Made by a program: the position numbers and the translations under genes. A model generated the notes under the pieces. The model saw only the letters and a list, made by a program, of their open reading frames with translations, made no database searches and was not told the DNA's origin. Shown piece by piece: positions 1 to 11,850 of a DNA stretch of 64,000 nucleotides (the first letter of the stretch is position 1; every line of letters begins with the position of its first letter). Source of the DNA: Inia geoffrensis (lineage: Eukaryota > Chordata > Mammalia > Artiodactyla > Iniidae); NCBI GenBank assembly GCA_036417435.1, contig CM070905.1, forward strand, positions 21,801,592 through 21,865,591, written 5' to 3'.

Positions 1-1675
1 AAATACACATAGTACTTGGTAAAACATCTTTTTGGAGCATTGTGATCTTTCCGAGTTGAGATACAAGCTCTGGAAAAATGACTCATCAGAACATGTCAGG
101 TCCTGGACATTTCTGGTAAACAGTGTAGTGTATTGTGGGTCATGGCTTCTTCTGTGTTACCGTTCATGCATTGGAATCCTAATCCTCGACGTGGAGACTA
201 GGAGCAGGCGCAAGTAAACGTCCTCTCTGGGCAGACTTTCTGTCCAGAACTGAACGAAAGGAAACGAACGAACAAGAACACTTAAAGGTGTCTGCAGTCT
301 GTCTGAAGGCTTGTGGATGCTGGCACCGCGTGTCCTTGGGGTACTGACAAGCCTTTTGGGCCATTCCTCTCCTTGTTTATCTCCTTTCTTTCTGTCTTCC
401 CATGTTCTTTACTCTCTTGATTTCCTTCCATTTTTTTTTTTTTTTCTTTTTGCTTCTTGGGTTCTTTTCTGTTTCTTTTGTTCTTCTTCCTTTCCCTTTT
501 GTCTTTCCCATTCACCGTATGAATAGCCAATAACAGCTGACAGTTCCCACAGGCACTTTTTTAGCCTGAATAAATGGCAGCCCAGAGCCAAAGACAGGTT
601 TTGCTATGACAAGATGCTGGTGCAGACTCTTTCTAAAGATTTGAGTATGTTTATACAGCGGATGCCATGCTGAATGGAAAATATATGTGAAATGTATGAC
701 TTCCCAAAGTCTTTAGGATATTTAAATAGGCATTCAAATAGGTTTTAGATTGAAGTTTAAATTTTGTGCTAAAGGACATGCTGCCAAAATTCAGGTGATA
801 GTAATCATATAGATAATGAATTTCAGGATTCTTTGTATTTTTGAAATTTATGGTAAACAAAGATGTGGTTTGGGTTACAATGATGTTTTTAAATTGCTTA
901 AGCTGTAACTAAGTTTGGTATAAAAATGTGACTGCATCAAATTTGTGTTAAATACACAACTATTACTTATGCCACTGTCAAGGATCAGAGTATATTCTAG
1001 CTCTGTGGGGGCTTCAGAGCTAATTTAATTTAGTCTTCTTATGCTGTAGATGAGACAGTTTACTTAATTTTACATACCTGGTTAGTGGCATCGCTGACCA
1101 CAGTTAGGCCTTCCACTTCCCTATCCACTCTGTTTTTTTTGGACAGAAAGTTAAATTTATGAAATTTAGACGTAAAATGGACAGAGAAGGCTGGGAAGAG
1201 TATATGAGTTCTAAACCTAGCTTGACTTTCATTTGCTAGTAATGGGGTGTTGGACTGGGTGTTTAACCTCTCTGGATCTCATTTTTTTGGAGGGTTGAAC
1301 TTAAAGATCTCTTCCAGGTCTGTGACTTGTACTCAGGTGAGAAAAACGAAATAGATTTAGAATCTTCCTATTTTACATTTGTAAAATTTCAATTTGTGCA
1401 ATTTCAATTTGAGTCTTATTTCAAGAAGAAGCACTCCTATTTTTTAGTAGGTATCATTTTTATGTTTTCCTATTATCAACTTTTCCAAAGTGTATTGTTG
1501 TTAGACACAGGTTGTTGTCTTAGTCAACATGGTAGCTGCCTCTGGCATCACCTTGATTAACTGAGGTAAATACACATTCAGACGCTGGTCTCCCTTAGTT
1601 TCAAACTGGTGGGAGATTACCATGCAGGAATATTCCATAGACAGATGACTGAGAGGTGCTTTTTTTTTTTTTTTT
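1..1675. other. Intergenic/downstream DNA, mostly unassigned, with MIR remnants
   Basis: No gene is recognised here. The stretch is AT-rich with a pyrimidine-rich tract near 430-500. About 1040-1130 resembles the 3' half of a MIR SINE in plus orientation, and 1190-1330 resembles another MIR-type fragment. A GTATGT-like donor near 1078 on the minus strand was judged to be part of the MIR copy. If the minus-strand gene ends near 1676, this stretch lies beyond its 3' end. Confidence 0.4.
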
Positions 1676-1848
1676 GCAAATTGTTGACAGTTTATTACAG
1701 CGTTAGAGAGTAATGTCAGATAAATAAAATGTAAGAGAATTGACTACTCTAACTTCTAGAGTTGCTTTATTTGGGATTGTGGAACAGGTTTTTCCATTCT
1801 CAGTAGGATAATCTGTCATTGTGTCAGGGCATAGACAGTTGCGGCAAT
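1676..1848 (-). CDS. Terminal coding exon and 3'UTR of an unnamed minus-strand gene
   Basis: On the minus strand the intron ends in a pyrimidine-rich acceptor (ttcttgtcctttcag). The exon then encodes the ten residues IAATVYALTQ and stops at TGA (1816-1818). The 3'UTR runs on for about 140 nt to an AATAAA signal (1691-1696), about 15 nt before an A15 tract (1661-1675). The exon starts in phase 0, matching the phase-0 end of the candidate exon at 3177-3326. I do not recognise the protein. The A15 tract could also mean that this end derives from a retroposed tail, so the 3' end is an inference. Confidence 0.5.
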
Positions 1849-1997
1849 CTGAAAGGACAAGAAAGATGAGATGAGTTTTCATAATCTATTGGAGAAAAAG
1901 CTGAGGAGACTGGAGAAGCTTTTCTAAGAAGACTGAGCTTTGAGACCTTTCCCTCATTGCTTAGCGGTGGTTCCCTTGCCCTTCTTTGTTTGGAGAA

Positions 1998-2240
1998 ACC
2001 AATTCTTTCAATAAACACTTTTTGAGCTGGGTGCTGTGGGAATTACAAAAGGATTATTCACCCAGAGCGCCATCCTCTAGGTATTTACTCTCTGGCTGGG
2101 TTCCCAATGCTTAGGCCCAGCAAAGATGCAGTAAATATATGAGTGCCCCAAAGAGTGGCTAAACAAGGAGAGAGAAGGGAGAAGGACTCAAGCAGTAGGG
2201 GAAGACCCCAAGGAGCCATGACATTTGAGCAGTTTGAGTT
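1998..2240 (-). repeat. L2-like ancient repeat fragment
   Basis: Sequence such as 'aataaacactttttgagctg' followed by 'gagccatgacatttgagcag' resembles the 3' end of an antisense L2 element, which typically reads attcaacaaatatttattgagc and ends in tgacatttgagc. The copy is strongly diverged, so the edges are approximate. Confidence 0.4.
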
Positions 2241-2394
2241 AAGAATAGCTAAAGAACTTGTTTTAATTTTCTTTTGGAAGAGAGTACGAGGGATGAGATT
2301 GGGTTAGGTTAGGACATAGGCCTGGGAGTTGGGAAGTGACAATTTTATGTTTTAAGGTAGCAAATGAGGGGACCCTATGGGAGTACCAGAGCCT

Positions 2395-2720
2395 TTTTAC
2401 TCCCTTTTTATTTTGAAGATGTCAAACCTTTAGGAAAACAGTACTATGACCATCTATTTACTCTTCTTCTAGATTAATCAGTTGTTAACATTTTGCCACA
2501 CTTGCCTCATGTTCTGTGTATGTATGTTTTTGAATCAAATGTGGTGTATACATTTGTATTATTTTGCTTAACCACTTGAATATAAGTTGCAGATACTATG
2601 ACATTTCACCTCTAAATACCTGCTAAAGAGGACATTCTTCTGTATAACTACAGTTATCACACCCAACAAGTTTTGCATTGATATAACAACATGGTCTAGT
2701 ATATAGAAAATATTTAGATT
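2395..2720 (-). repeat. Old L1M fragment, antisense
   Basis: Phrases such as 'agattaatcagttgttaaca', 'ttttgccacacttgcctcat' and a stop-rich AT background are typical of the 3'UTR of old mammalian L1M elements in reverse orientation. A second stretch of the same kind occurs at about 5150-5600. Confidence 0.55.
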
Positions 2721-2975
2721 TGGGGGTGGAATGTGTATTTATTTATTTATTTAAAATCAGGTGGACTTGTCAGGCACAATGCATATTTAATGAATTTGTG
2801 GGACGAGAGAATAGGGCCACAGAAACTGGTTTCTACATATTTTAAAATTCCTGTATAGCCATTAAGATAGAAGGAGGAAGCTCATTGTATTCTGATATGA
2901 TAGATCCTTGAAGATACAATCTTAGATAAGAACAAGGCATAGAAGAGCGTAAAGAAGAATTTATAAACAGCTGTG

Positions 2976-3003
2976 AATGGATGGATGGATGGATGGATAG
3001 ATA
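2976..3003. repeat. (GGAT)n microsatellite
   Basis: A short run of about five GGAT/ATGG units degrading into GATA-type repeats lies in the 3'-most intron of the minus-strand gene candidate. Confidence 0.85.
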
Positions 3004-3176
3004 GAAAAAACATCTCTGGAAGGATAAAAAATGAACTATAACATTTCATGCCTTTAGGAGAAGGAGTTAGGTAGCTGGAGGACAGGGAGACTTTTCCCTG
3101 AATACTCTTTTTTACCTTTTGAACTTTGAACATATTATTTATTCAAAAATAAGTAGTAAGTAAGGCATAGACTTAC

Positions 3177-3326
3177 ATTGGTACTGTTATTAACCTTGTA
3201 GGGTGTAGGACAATACTTCTCTTTATGTCTTAAAGAAATTTGGAGAATGAGACCTGATGGAGGAAATTTTTTATCTTTTAAATTTTGAAGTTTGATGTTT
3301 GTGTCACTTAATGGAAAAACATGTTC
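3177..3326 (-). CDS. Penultimate coding exon of an unnamed minus-strand gene
   Basis: This is the longest and most convincing exon of the chain: 150 nt, exactly 50 codons, phase 0 at both ends. The acceptor is 'tattcttacaccag' and the donor AAT|GTAAGT is close to consensus. The peptide begins EHVFPLSDTNIKLQNLKDKK and ends KYCPTPYKVNNSTN, with mixed, protein-like composition. It joins without a phase break to the exon at 19280-19331 upstream and the terminal exon downstream. No domain or family is recognised. The open frame continues 5' of the acceptor, so a longer exon is possible. Confidence 0.6.
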
Positions 3327-4665
3327 CTGGTGTAAGAATATATTTTTTTCAGGAACTGCTGGTGTGGAGAGAAGGGACTTGGTGGGGGTCCGGTATCCAG
3401 AAAGTCTGGGAATTCCGTACAGGAAGCACCAAGGAAGATGTAGAAGGAGTTTGTTTATTACTCTTGAATAATTTTTTCCTCCTCTAAGAATGGGAAACAA
3501 GAAGAGAATTTTGTAGTTTGTTTCAGTAGAAAAGTACAGAAGATGGCAAAGGGCTGCAGAATTTACATTGCGTATCTATTCATGCCGCCTTTGATGATGA
3601 AAGAAGATAAGTACATTAAAAAAGCTGCTAAGAGAAAATGAACATTTAGGAATAAAGGCTGGCTATTTTCTTTATTTTTAAAAGAGATTCTTGGGTTTTA
3701 CTGAAGATTATATGAAGATTAAAAGAAAGCTGTACTGAATAATTACTAGAAATCTATGTTATTAGTAAATTATTTCCATTTGATAGTAATTTATTTCGTG
3801 TGATTGTTTTGATGTAATTATATGGTGAATTTGTGTGATATTTATGCTTAAAAATTACTCTTTTGAAGCGTTTTGAAATATGTTGCATGAAAGTTTAAAT
3901 TGAATTTGAGTTAACTCAGCCACAATTTTTTTTTCTGTTTTTGAATGATTAACACAAAGGTATCGATTGGTACTCAGTGCTGTTTCTCTTGAAGGCCAGT
4001 GTTTATTAATCAGTGAGTGTTGAATTGCTCCCAGTGTCCACTAGGCATCCTGTGGTTAATGGAGACAGATGGTCCACGCTTGATAGATGCTTCCGGAAAG
4101 TTAACATGTCAACAGTGGTAGTTACATTCCTGTCAGGGAGGGAAGCCGCTGACTGCTCAGGCAGGCCTTCAAGAGGAGGGAAACTCTGCGTGGTTTGTTT
4201 GGGTGTCTAGGGTGTGACCTTGCAGGTGAAGAATTTTGATTTTTATCAATTTCATTCAGAGTCGATGAGGACTGTGAGACTGAATGATGTGATGAGTAAG
4301 CTAAGCAAGCTTACAAGCTTACGGGAGATTGGATATCCCAGTGAGGTAACTTGCCAAGGGAGGTGTACTGTGGTCAGTTGTAGACTGGTCGAAAGGGTAA
4401 AATTTGGATCATAACTTTACTTGGGAAACATAGAAATAAGATGGGGAAGAATGGGATCTTTTCAACTGATATTTTCATCAAGTCATGAGAATTTGATAGA
4501 GGACTTTTTTTCACTCCAGGGGCTGTTCTACCTTAAAAACTGGGCCTTAAAGTCAGAGCATCTTTACTGTGTGGTGCTGGATAAAAACGAATTCTTCTCT
4601 GGTGTTCTTTGTAATTAGTTACCAAAAGCCCCATTACCCTGTGGCAGATATGTTACAATACAAAG
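3327..4665. other. Intronic DNA without a recognised element
   Basis: AT-rich unique-looking sequence inside the long last-but-one intron of the minus-strand candidate gene. Open frames here are short, without splice signals or recognisable domains. Confidence 0.35.
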
Positions 4666-4667
4666 GA

Positions 4668-4900
4668 GAAATAATAGTAATGATAATAATGAGGGCTTAC
4701 CATGTGTTGGGCACTTTGCTAAAATGTGGTGTTGTTGTTTTTTCCTATTATTCCATTAATTGCACAACAGCCCTAGGAAATAGATAGTATCATCATTCCC
4801 ACTTTATAGAAAATCAAAGCTTAGGAAAGCTCAGGGCTCGGAGCCCAAGTTCAGAGCCAGGTAGCCTGACTCGAGAGAAGCTTATGATCTTAGCCACATG
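4668..4900 (+). repeat. MIR SINE
   Basis: Nearly full-length mammalian-wide SINE. It shows the core landmarks 'gggcttaccatgtgttgggc', 'cattaattgcacaacagccc', 'cattcccactttatagaaaa' and 'gagccaggtagcctgactc' in the expected order and spacing. These are ancient, immobile insertions. Confidence 0.8.
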
Positions 4901-5139
4901 TGATAGAATTTCTTTTGCACGTTTCAGCTTCTTTCCAGTTGTGTTTTCCTTAGGATGTAGCATGGCCATTTTGAGACTCCTTATCTCTCAAGTGAACACT
5001 TAGGAAATACAGTTATTGTTAAAATATTTAAGTAGTAACTGTTAGCGTAGTTTCTTTTTGAAGATTGCTGTTCTTTATTTATGGTAATTCTGAGTAGTAG
5101 TTTCATTTAGAGGATGAACCATTAAAAATGAAGAAGGTT

Positions 5140-7650
5140 GGAAAAACCCCAAGGATAATGCAAAGAAAAACTATTTTTACTTAGATTCATTTACTGTTAA
5201 CATTTCCCGCATTTACTTTATCATTTGTGTATATTTTCTTGCTGTGTATTTTTGTATGTATATGTGTGTATGTATATATATTTTTTCTGAATCATTTGAG
5301 AATGTTACATATATCATGGCCCTTTACCCATATTTTAGTATTTCCTAAGAACAGGAATTTTCACTTACACAACAGTAACTATTTTATAAATTTGTGTTAA
5401 AATATTTTCATCTGATCTCCCATCCATATCACAGTTTTGTCAGTTGACCTAATACTGTCCTTTATAACATTTTTTCCCCTGTGGTATAAGATCCAGTCTA
5501 GGGTTATATATTACATTTACTTGTCGTATCTGTTTACTGTCCTTTCTTCTAGAATATTTCAACAGTTTGTCTTTTATCAGATCAACATTTTCTGAAGAAT
5601 ATAGTGCCTTTCTTTGGGAAATAGTAGAAAATTCCTCCTTTTGTGTTTGTCTGAAGTTTCCTCATCATAAGATGCAGGTTATGCGTTCTCAGCCAAATTT
5701 TCCTTTTCTTTCTCCTTACTTATTAAGTTTATTCTTTTTCAAAATCAGGAAATTACCACTGATACAATAATATTATCTAAGTATAGGTTTTAGTCAGATT
5801 CTATCAGTTATTCCCCAGATGTCTTTATAGGAAGAAAATCCTGGGCCATACATTGCATCTGGTCGCCTTTCATCTGCAACAATTTCTCAGTCTTTCTTTG
5901 TGTTTCATGGCATTGACAGTTTTGAAGAGTGCTAGCCAATTATTATTAGCATATCCTTCAATTTTGGTTTATTTGAAGTTTCATCATGTTTAGATTCAGG
6001 TTTTGCATTTCTGGCAGAAATGCTGCATGGGACGTTGTGTTCTCAGTTCATCATATTCAGAGGCACACAATTGTTTGTCCCACTTCTGGGCATGTTGACT
6101 TTGATCCTTTGGTTAAGGCCCAGCCCGCCAGGTTTGACCAGTGTTACTCTTTCCCCCTTTTCAGACGATAACTATCTTGTGGAGTGATGTTTTTCATTAA
6201 TAACCTGTTACTCCTCAGATTTTTACTTGTAGGCTTAAGAATCCATGGATGATTCTTGGCCGACTCAGTTAGCCTTGTAATGGTTGCCCAATCGGATTTG
6301 AAGTTTCATCATTCCCTCTTCATTTATTCATTGGCTTTCTTCCACAAAGAGTGTTCCCTTATCTCTCATTTACTTATTTTTTAAAAATATCAGTTTAGAC
6401 TCATGAATTCTTCCTTTACCTTATGATCCTTACTTATTTTGAAGCTCAAATTCTCCCAGCTTTGGCCAGTGGGAGCCTCTTCAAGCTGGCTCCTGTGTCC
6501 TTTCGGAATACCCCCACTGTGCTTTGACACATCCTTACTTTTCTGACATGGAATGATCCTACTTGTCTATTTTCTCTGCGTCAGCCCTGGATGCGGCCAT
6601 TTCTCCAAGGAGCTCTGCGTGAGAGTGCCTAGTTCTCCATATCCTGGCCAAGGGTGACTTTTCACACTGTTTAATTTTTGCCAACCTGATAGGTCAGAAA
6701 TAACATGGCAGTGTAGTTTTGATTCGTATTTCTTTTATAAGTGAAATTTAATACCTTTTCATGTGTTCATATACATGTGTGTATCTGTAATGTGTATACA
6801 TGTCGTGTCTGTATATGTATGTGTGTGTATATTCATGTCCTTTGCCTACTTTTCTGTCAAGTTACTAGTCTTTTATTTCCTCAGTTTTAAGTGTTTTTTT
6901 ATTTATTGTGGATATCTGTGAGATGATGCAAATATGTTATCTATTGTCTTTGGTTAATGATTTTTTTTGCCATGCAGAAAAAAATTGTTAAACATTTTTA
7001 TGTAATCAAATTATCAGTCTTTTATTCTTCCTGATTTTGAGTCATAGTTAGCACGCCCTTCCTTATATCAAGGTTGGAGAAGAATTCACCATTTCCCCAC
7101 CTCTAGTACTTGTGTGACTTCATTGTTTTACATTTAGATCCCTCATTCATTTGGAGCCTATTCTTGTGTATGGTATGAAGAATGGATCTAATTTTATCTT
7201 TTTCCAAATGGCTAACCAACTGCTTTAACCATTTATTAAAAACTCAGTTTTTGCCCCAGTGATTTTTAGACGCCCCCTTTATCATACACAGTACTAAAGT
7301 TCTATCTGTACTTCAGTCTGTTTTTTTTCACTTACTGTATCATGGCAATTTGAACAGGTCAGTACAGGTAGACATATTTCATTTTTTGAAATGGATCTAT
7401 GGTAGTCTATTGTACCCTAATTTAATTTTTTCTCTGTTGATGTATTTTATGTTGCTCCTGAGTTTTCCCTTTTATAAACAATGCTGTGGAAAATATCTTT
7501 GTACTTTTGTTTTTGCTTACTTGTATAATTATATCTATAAAATAGATTCTTGGAAATGGAATTGCTTATCCATAAGCCATGTAGATTTTTTTGGTAATAT
7601 ATTCTACCAAATTATCGCCTCAAACTATCTGACACTTTTTTAAGTTTAAA
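5140..7650 (-). repeat. Antisense L1M/L1ME fragments
   Basis: A long AT-rich block carries typical antisense phrases of old L1 3' regions: loss-of-function sequence around 'cagttgacctaatactgtcc', 'gatccagtctagggttatat', 'agtgttcccttatctctcat' and 'tatggtagtctattgtaccc'. It is probably two or more insertions. It includes imperfect TG/TA repeats near 5250-5285 and 6770-6835. Confidence 0.6.
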
Positions 7651-7671
7651 CTTTATTGTATATGTCCTGTC

Positions 7672-7882
7672 TTTTTTTTGTGTGTGTGTGCGGTACGCGG
7701 GCCTCTCACTGTTGTGGCCTCTGCCGCTGCGGAGCACAGGCTCCGGACGCGCAGGCCCAGCGGCCATGACTCACGGACCTAACCGCTCCATGACATGTGG
7801 GATCTTCCCGGACCGGGGCACGAACCCGTGTGTCCTGTATCGGCAGGCGGACTCTCAGCCACTGCGCCACCAGGGAAGCCCC
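7672..7882 (-). mobile_element. CHR-2 type SINE (cetacean)
   Basis: Minus-strand copy of the short (about 200-bp) CHR SINE with a poly(T)/TG tail at its left edge and the tRNA-like head (ggcttccctggtggcgcag, read on the minus strand) at the right edge. It is flanked by target-site duplications TATATGTCCTGTC (7659-7671) and TATATGTCTTGTC (7883-7895), with one mismatch. The head carries Pol III A- and B-box-like motifs. Open frames across it are not genes. Confidence 0.92.
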
Positions 7883-7909
7883 TATATGTCTTGTCTTAAA
7901 AGACATTCA

Positions 7910-8110
7910 GGGCTTCCCTGGTGGCGCAGTGGTTGAGAGTTCACCTGCCGATGCAGGGGACACGGGTTCGTGACCCAGTCCGGGAAGATCCCACATGCTG
8001 CAGAGCGGCTGGGCCCGTGAGCCATGGCCGCTGGGCCTGCACGTCCGGAGCCTGTGCTCCGCAGCGGGAGAAGCCACAACAGTGAGAGGCCCGCGTACCG
8101 CAAAAAAAAA
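7910..8110 (+). mobile_element. CHR-2 type SINE (cetacean)
   Basis: Plus-strand copy starting ggcttccctggtggcgcag and ending cccgcgtaccgc plus A10. Target duplications AGACATTCA lie at 7901-7909 and 8111-8119. It sits 27 bp from the preceding SINE in the opposite orientation, making a head-to-head inverted pair. Confidence 0.92.
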
Positions 8111-8359
8111 AGACATTCAAAACTTATTTTTGAAGGAAAGGTCATAAAAGTTAATTCTAAACAAAAAGTATATCTATGTATCCATTAATATGGGGAATAT
8201 AAAGATAGCAAAGTCATGCTTTCTCCCTTAAATAACTTACAGTTTTGGAAATCAGATATATGTTTATTTATATGCATTAGAAAATAGAAAAATTTCTTTG
8301 GTAGGTGGACTTTGAACTGAGCCTAAAAGGAAAGTGTTGAATTTAGATTAGTAGGCAGA

Positions 8360-8676
8360 GATTTCCCTGGTGGCGCAGGGGTTGAGAATCCGCCTGCCAG
8401 TGCAGGGGACACGGGTTTGAGCCCTAGCCTGGGAAGATCCCACATGCCGCAGAGCAGCTAAGCCTGTGCACCACAACTACTGAGCCTGCGCTCTAGAGCC
8501 CGTGAGCCACAACTGCTGAAGCCTGTACACCTAGAGCCCGTGGTCCATAACGAGACGCCACTGCGATAAGAAGCCCGCGCACCACAACGAAGAGTAGCCG
8601 CCTCTCGCCACAACTAGAGAAAGCCCGTGTGCAACAACGAAGACCCAATGCAGCCAAAAATAAATAAATTTATGGA
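8360..8676 (+). mobile_element. CHR-1 type SINE (long form)
   Basis: A longer relative of CHR-2, about 300 bp. It has the tRNA-like head, then the CHR-1 body (agcccgcgcaccacaacgaa, gacccaatgcagcc) and an AATAAAT-rich tail. Target duplications TAGTAGGCAGA lie at 8349-8359 and 8677-8687. Third of three SINEs in 1 kb. Confidence 0.88.
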
Positions 8677-8879
8677 TAGTAGGCAGAATCAAAGAAGGAC
8701 GTTTCACGTGAGACTAGCATAGGCTAAAGAAGCAGAATTTTACCATGTCATGTGAAGTCAGTGAAATAACTGGCCTTAGACTGAAGCAGGTGTTTGTATT
8801 CAAAGATAAAGTCAGTTGCTGGAAGACCTTGGGTGCCCAGAGAGTTTGAATTTGATCCACTTGGCAGCAGAAAGGCTTT

Positions 8880-9132
8880 CTGAATTAATAATCTATTGCC
8901 ATGTAACAAATTACTCCTAAATTTAGTGGCTTAGAACACCAACAAGCATTTACGATCTCTTAACAATTTCTGTGGGTCAGGGATTTGGGAGCAGTGAGCT
9001 CTCTTGCGACATTTTTTTCCTTAGAGGCAAGCCAGTAAGTTCAGCACACGTTCAAGGGGAGGGGCATTAGTTTTCACCTTTTAAGGAGAGGTGTGTCAAA
9101 GAGTCTGGGAGCATTTTAAAACCACCACACCA
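8880..9132 (-). repeat. MLT1-type MaLR LTR, internally deleted
   Basis: Read on the minus strand, the element starts tggtgtggtggttttaaaat and ends near the MLT1 3' side (agccactaaatttaggag). Landmarks 'ttcaaggggaggggcatta' and 'ctgtgggtcagggatttggg' are present, but much of the central LTR is missing. This is a non-coding solo LTR remnant of an ERVL-MaLR element. Confidence 0.65.
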
Positions 9133-9179
9133 TCTGTCTTCTGAAGAAGAAGAATGGCGGTATGATTTTGAAAAAAAAG

Positions 9180-9830
9180 AATACCATGGTATCTAGCAGA
9201 AGATTAATCTGGTAGCAGTGGCAACGATGAATTGAAGGAAGGGGGAAATAGGAGGTAGACCTGAGTGCAATAATCCAGCGGTAGAGTAGTGATGGAGTTA
9301 GTTGGGGGAGATGAGAGAGGAGAAGGTAGGATGCACATGAGGGGTGCAGCAAAATGAGAGAGAGGAAGATGTGAGTAAAAAACAATGCCTGCAGGATGAT
9401 CAGGCATGTAGTAACTGGTAAGAGAAACCAATTTTGAGGAGATAAAGGTGCTCGTCTGGTTTTAGATGTTCAAGGGGAAATTCCTAAGCAGTTGAAACAT
9501 GAACCAGGGCTCATGTTGAAATGTCTAGCCAAAGAGGGAAACTTCACATTTGTCATCCCAGAAGTGAGGGTTAAATTCTTCAAGGGATGCGTATGCAGGG
9601 AGGCAGGCCAGAACACTGAGGACCCAGCCTCAGGGGGAAACCGTGGTTTGGAGTACAGTTAGGAAGAGGGGCTAGATCTATAGCGTTAGAGAAAGAGCCC
9701 GCTGTATTCCTGGCAGGAACAAAAAAGGTGGAGTGATCGAGAGCTTCAGATATCGCAGAATCTGAAGAGAATGATGTTTGAAGTGAATGCATTTGCCTGT
9801 AAGATTATTAGAGGTGACAGCAGTTTAAGT
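9180..9830 (-). repeat. Ancient L2-like antisense repeat
   Basis: Purine-rich sequence with 'gtgcaataatccagcggtag' and 'tagatctatagcgttagaga' matches the general pattern of a widespread ancient mammalian repeat also seen at 12.2-12.97, 33.7-34.4, 35.1-35.65 and 63.2-63.9 kb. I regard it as L2-related in antisense, but the family name is tentative. Confidence 0.4.
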
Positions 9831-10275
9831 GGAGTAGAACAATTTTGGAAATTGGATTATAACATTTAATTCGATGATTAACTTTTTTTTAAAAAGCGCC
9901 TGAAGTGGGAGGATGAATGGCTGGCGTGCCTTTCATCACTTAGATTTTGAGATCTCACATCCTTCTTGCCTCCTTTTAGCACCACCAAGCCTCCCTGGAA
10001 GGGAACTTCTGCTCAGTTCTTGGACTGAGGGATGGAGCAGGATTTAACTTCACTTGTTTTCAGGGACTCTTAACTGTGAGTGAAATCGACTTACTTTATA
10101 ATTTTTTTACTTCACACACTGTTTTTTAACTATTCTTATCTGTGCTCTTCGCCCTCCTGCCTTCCTTTCCCTTCCCCCTGTTAGTATGACCTCAAGATCA
10201 GAACCAAGACAAGGGATCATCTGTTTACCCTCCTCCTTACCTCCCAACTTTAAGTGCAGTTCTATTATTCATAGG

Positions 10276-10500
10276 TTTTTTTGTTTTGTTTTGTTTTTGG
10301 TTTTGTTTGCGTTACGTGGGCCTCTCACTGTTGTGGCCTCTTCCGTTGCGGAGCACAGGCTCCGGACGCGCAGGCCCAGCGGCCGTGGCTCACGGGCCCA
10401 GCTGCTCCGCGGCATGTGGGATCTTCCCGGACCGGGACACGAACCCGCGTCCCCTGCATCGGCAGGCAGACTCTCAACCACTGCGCCACCAGGGAAGCCC
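10276..10500 (-). mobile_element. CHR-2 type SINE (cetacean)
   Basis: Minus-strand CHR-2 copy with a GTTTT-rich tail (10276-10310) and an intact tRNA-like head. Target duplications TCATAGG lie at 10269-10275 and 10504-10510. Several overlapping open frames here encode only SINE translation. Confidence 0.9.
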
Positions 10501-10514
10501 TAGTCATAGGTTTT

Positions 10515-11490
10515 GTTAACTGAACTTGCAGGGATGATTAGTAAATATGATTAAGATAGCTGCTGACAAATGTAAACAGTAAATCTAAAGATGATTTTCT
10601 GTTCTTTTATGTTACATTTCTGTACATGTATTTAATCAGTTTTCAAATTAGTAAAATAATTGTCAATAAGATGGAACAAAAACGTGGAAATATTTTAAAA
10701 ATTACTTTATGTGAGATAGTATATATCAAGATTTCTATAAAGATTTGAGATCAGATGGACCGAGGAATTATGCAGTAAAACACCGACGTAGCCAGAAATG
10801 AAATCTGAGTTTTCTCTGCTATGTGGTGTGATGGTTATTATTTCTTTCTTTTCTTTTTTTCTGATAGGGCTCTTTTTCCTTTAAGAATAACTTTGGGTCT
10901 TCTAAAGACTGAGAGAAACGAAACCAGTATATCAATAGTAACTGTGCTTCTAAATTAAAGTGTAGACTTTATGCTATGAAAAAAAGTATTGATAAATTCT
11001 TTTTAGCACAAAAAGATCTGACTGACATGGTAACATCATATTTGAATAAATAGGGCAACATTAAGTGATGTAGCCTAGTTCTGCATTGTGCGTGGAAGGT
11101 GAGCACAGGAAGAGCTGAAAGGGTCAGGGAGTTGGGGAGAGGGCCAGCAGGAGTGAGGGAAGTCTGAGGGACTTTGGCGTGGAGAGCACAGATAAGAAGT
11201 GACTGTTGAAGCGGGCATGAAAACATGGGCTCTGAACATGTCAATACTGCCATGTCCCGTCTTACATACATTTTTCATTACAGGTATTAAGTTTTTCTTG
11301 TGTCAGTGGGTATGAGAGAGAGGGACAGACAAAAAGGGAGTGAGAAAGAGTATCCTGGGAGGTTGACAATTTTGTTGTTTTATTTTCACAATTAAATGTC
11401 TGGATATATTTGCGAGGACTGTCTTGTGACTTTTACTACTTGTACTTGGGCAGCGGGCAAAAAGTTAGTGTGGTTAATTGCTGTATTTTC
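10515..11490. other. Intronic DNA, no gene or clear repeat seen
   Basis: AT-rich sequence with a purine-rich patch at about 11090-11220. There are no open frames with splice signals. A purine-rich block of this kind may be another worn L2-like fragment, but I cannot show it. Confidence 0.3.
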
Positions 11491-11494
11491 CTTT

Positions 11495-11850
11495 TCCTGT
11501 CTCCCACCTGTCCTGTCCCTTCCTCTTTCCCTAATGTTCTCTGAGACTCACTTCGGGCACCGTCAGTCCCAGAAGCTTCATCCAGTGGCCCCTCTCACAC
11601 CCAGTTCCCCCCACTTGCTGGGTTCATTGTCCTCCTCTGGGCGCCTCCACTCCAGAGTGTCCTGGGAATCACTCTGTCACTGGGCTCCTCCAACATGTTA
11701 TATAAATGTCTGTTTACGTGTTTGTTTTCCCTACTAGAGCGTGAACTCCTTAGTGGAAGGTGTCAAGTCTTACTCATCTGTGTATCCCCATGTCTTAAAA
11801 AGTGTTAGTGGAATGAACAAATGAATGATTTCCACGCCTTGTAGTAGACA
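11495..11850 (+). repeat. L2 3' end, sense
   Basis: Landmarks of the L2 3' terminus are in order: a pyrimidine-rich region, 'ttccctactagagcgtgaac', 'cttactcatctgtgtatccc' and a final AATGAACAAATGAATGA tail. Diverged and non-coding. Confidence 0.7.

Noticed and set aside
282..530. Lysine/glutamate-rich minus-strand frame
   Set aside because: It is a by-product of a pyrimidine-rich low-complexity tract on the plus strand.
1078..1130. Minus-strand 52-nt segment with a CAG|GTATGT donor and an open frame
   Set aside because: It lies within a MIR-like fragment, and its acceptor lacks a pyrimidine tract.
7682..8145. Overlapping open frames of 60-90 codons (also at 10.3, 20.0, 27.2, 36.2, 46.5, 48.6 and 49.8 kb) with similar peptides such as SLVAQWLRVCLPMQ
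   Set aside because: All are translations of CHR SINEs. The shared peptide comes from the tRNA-like head, and the frames run across SINE boundaries.
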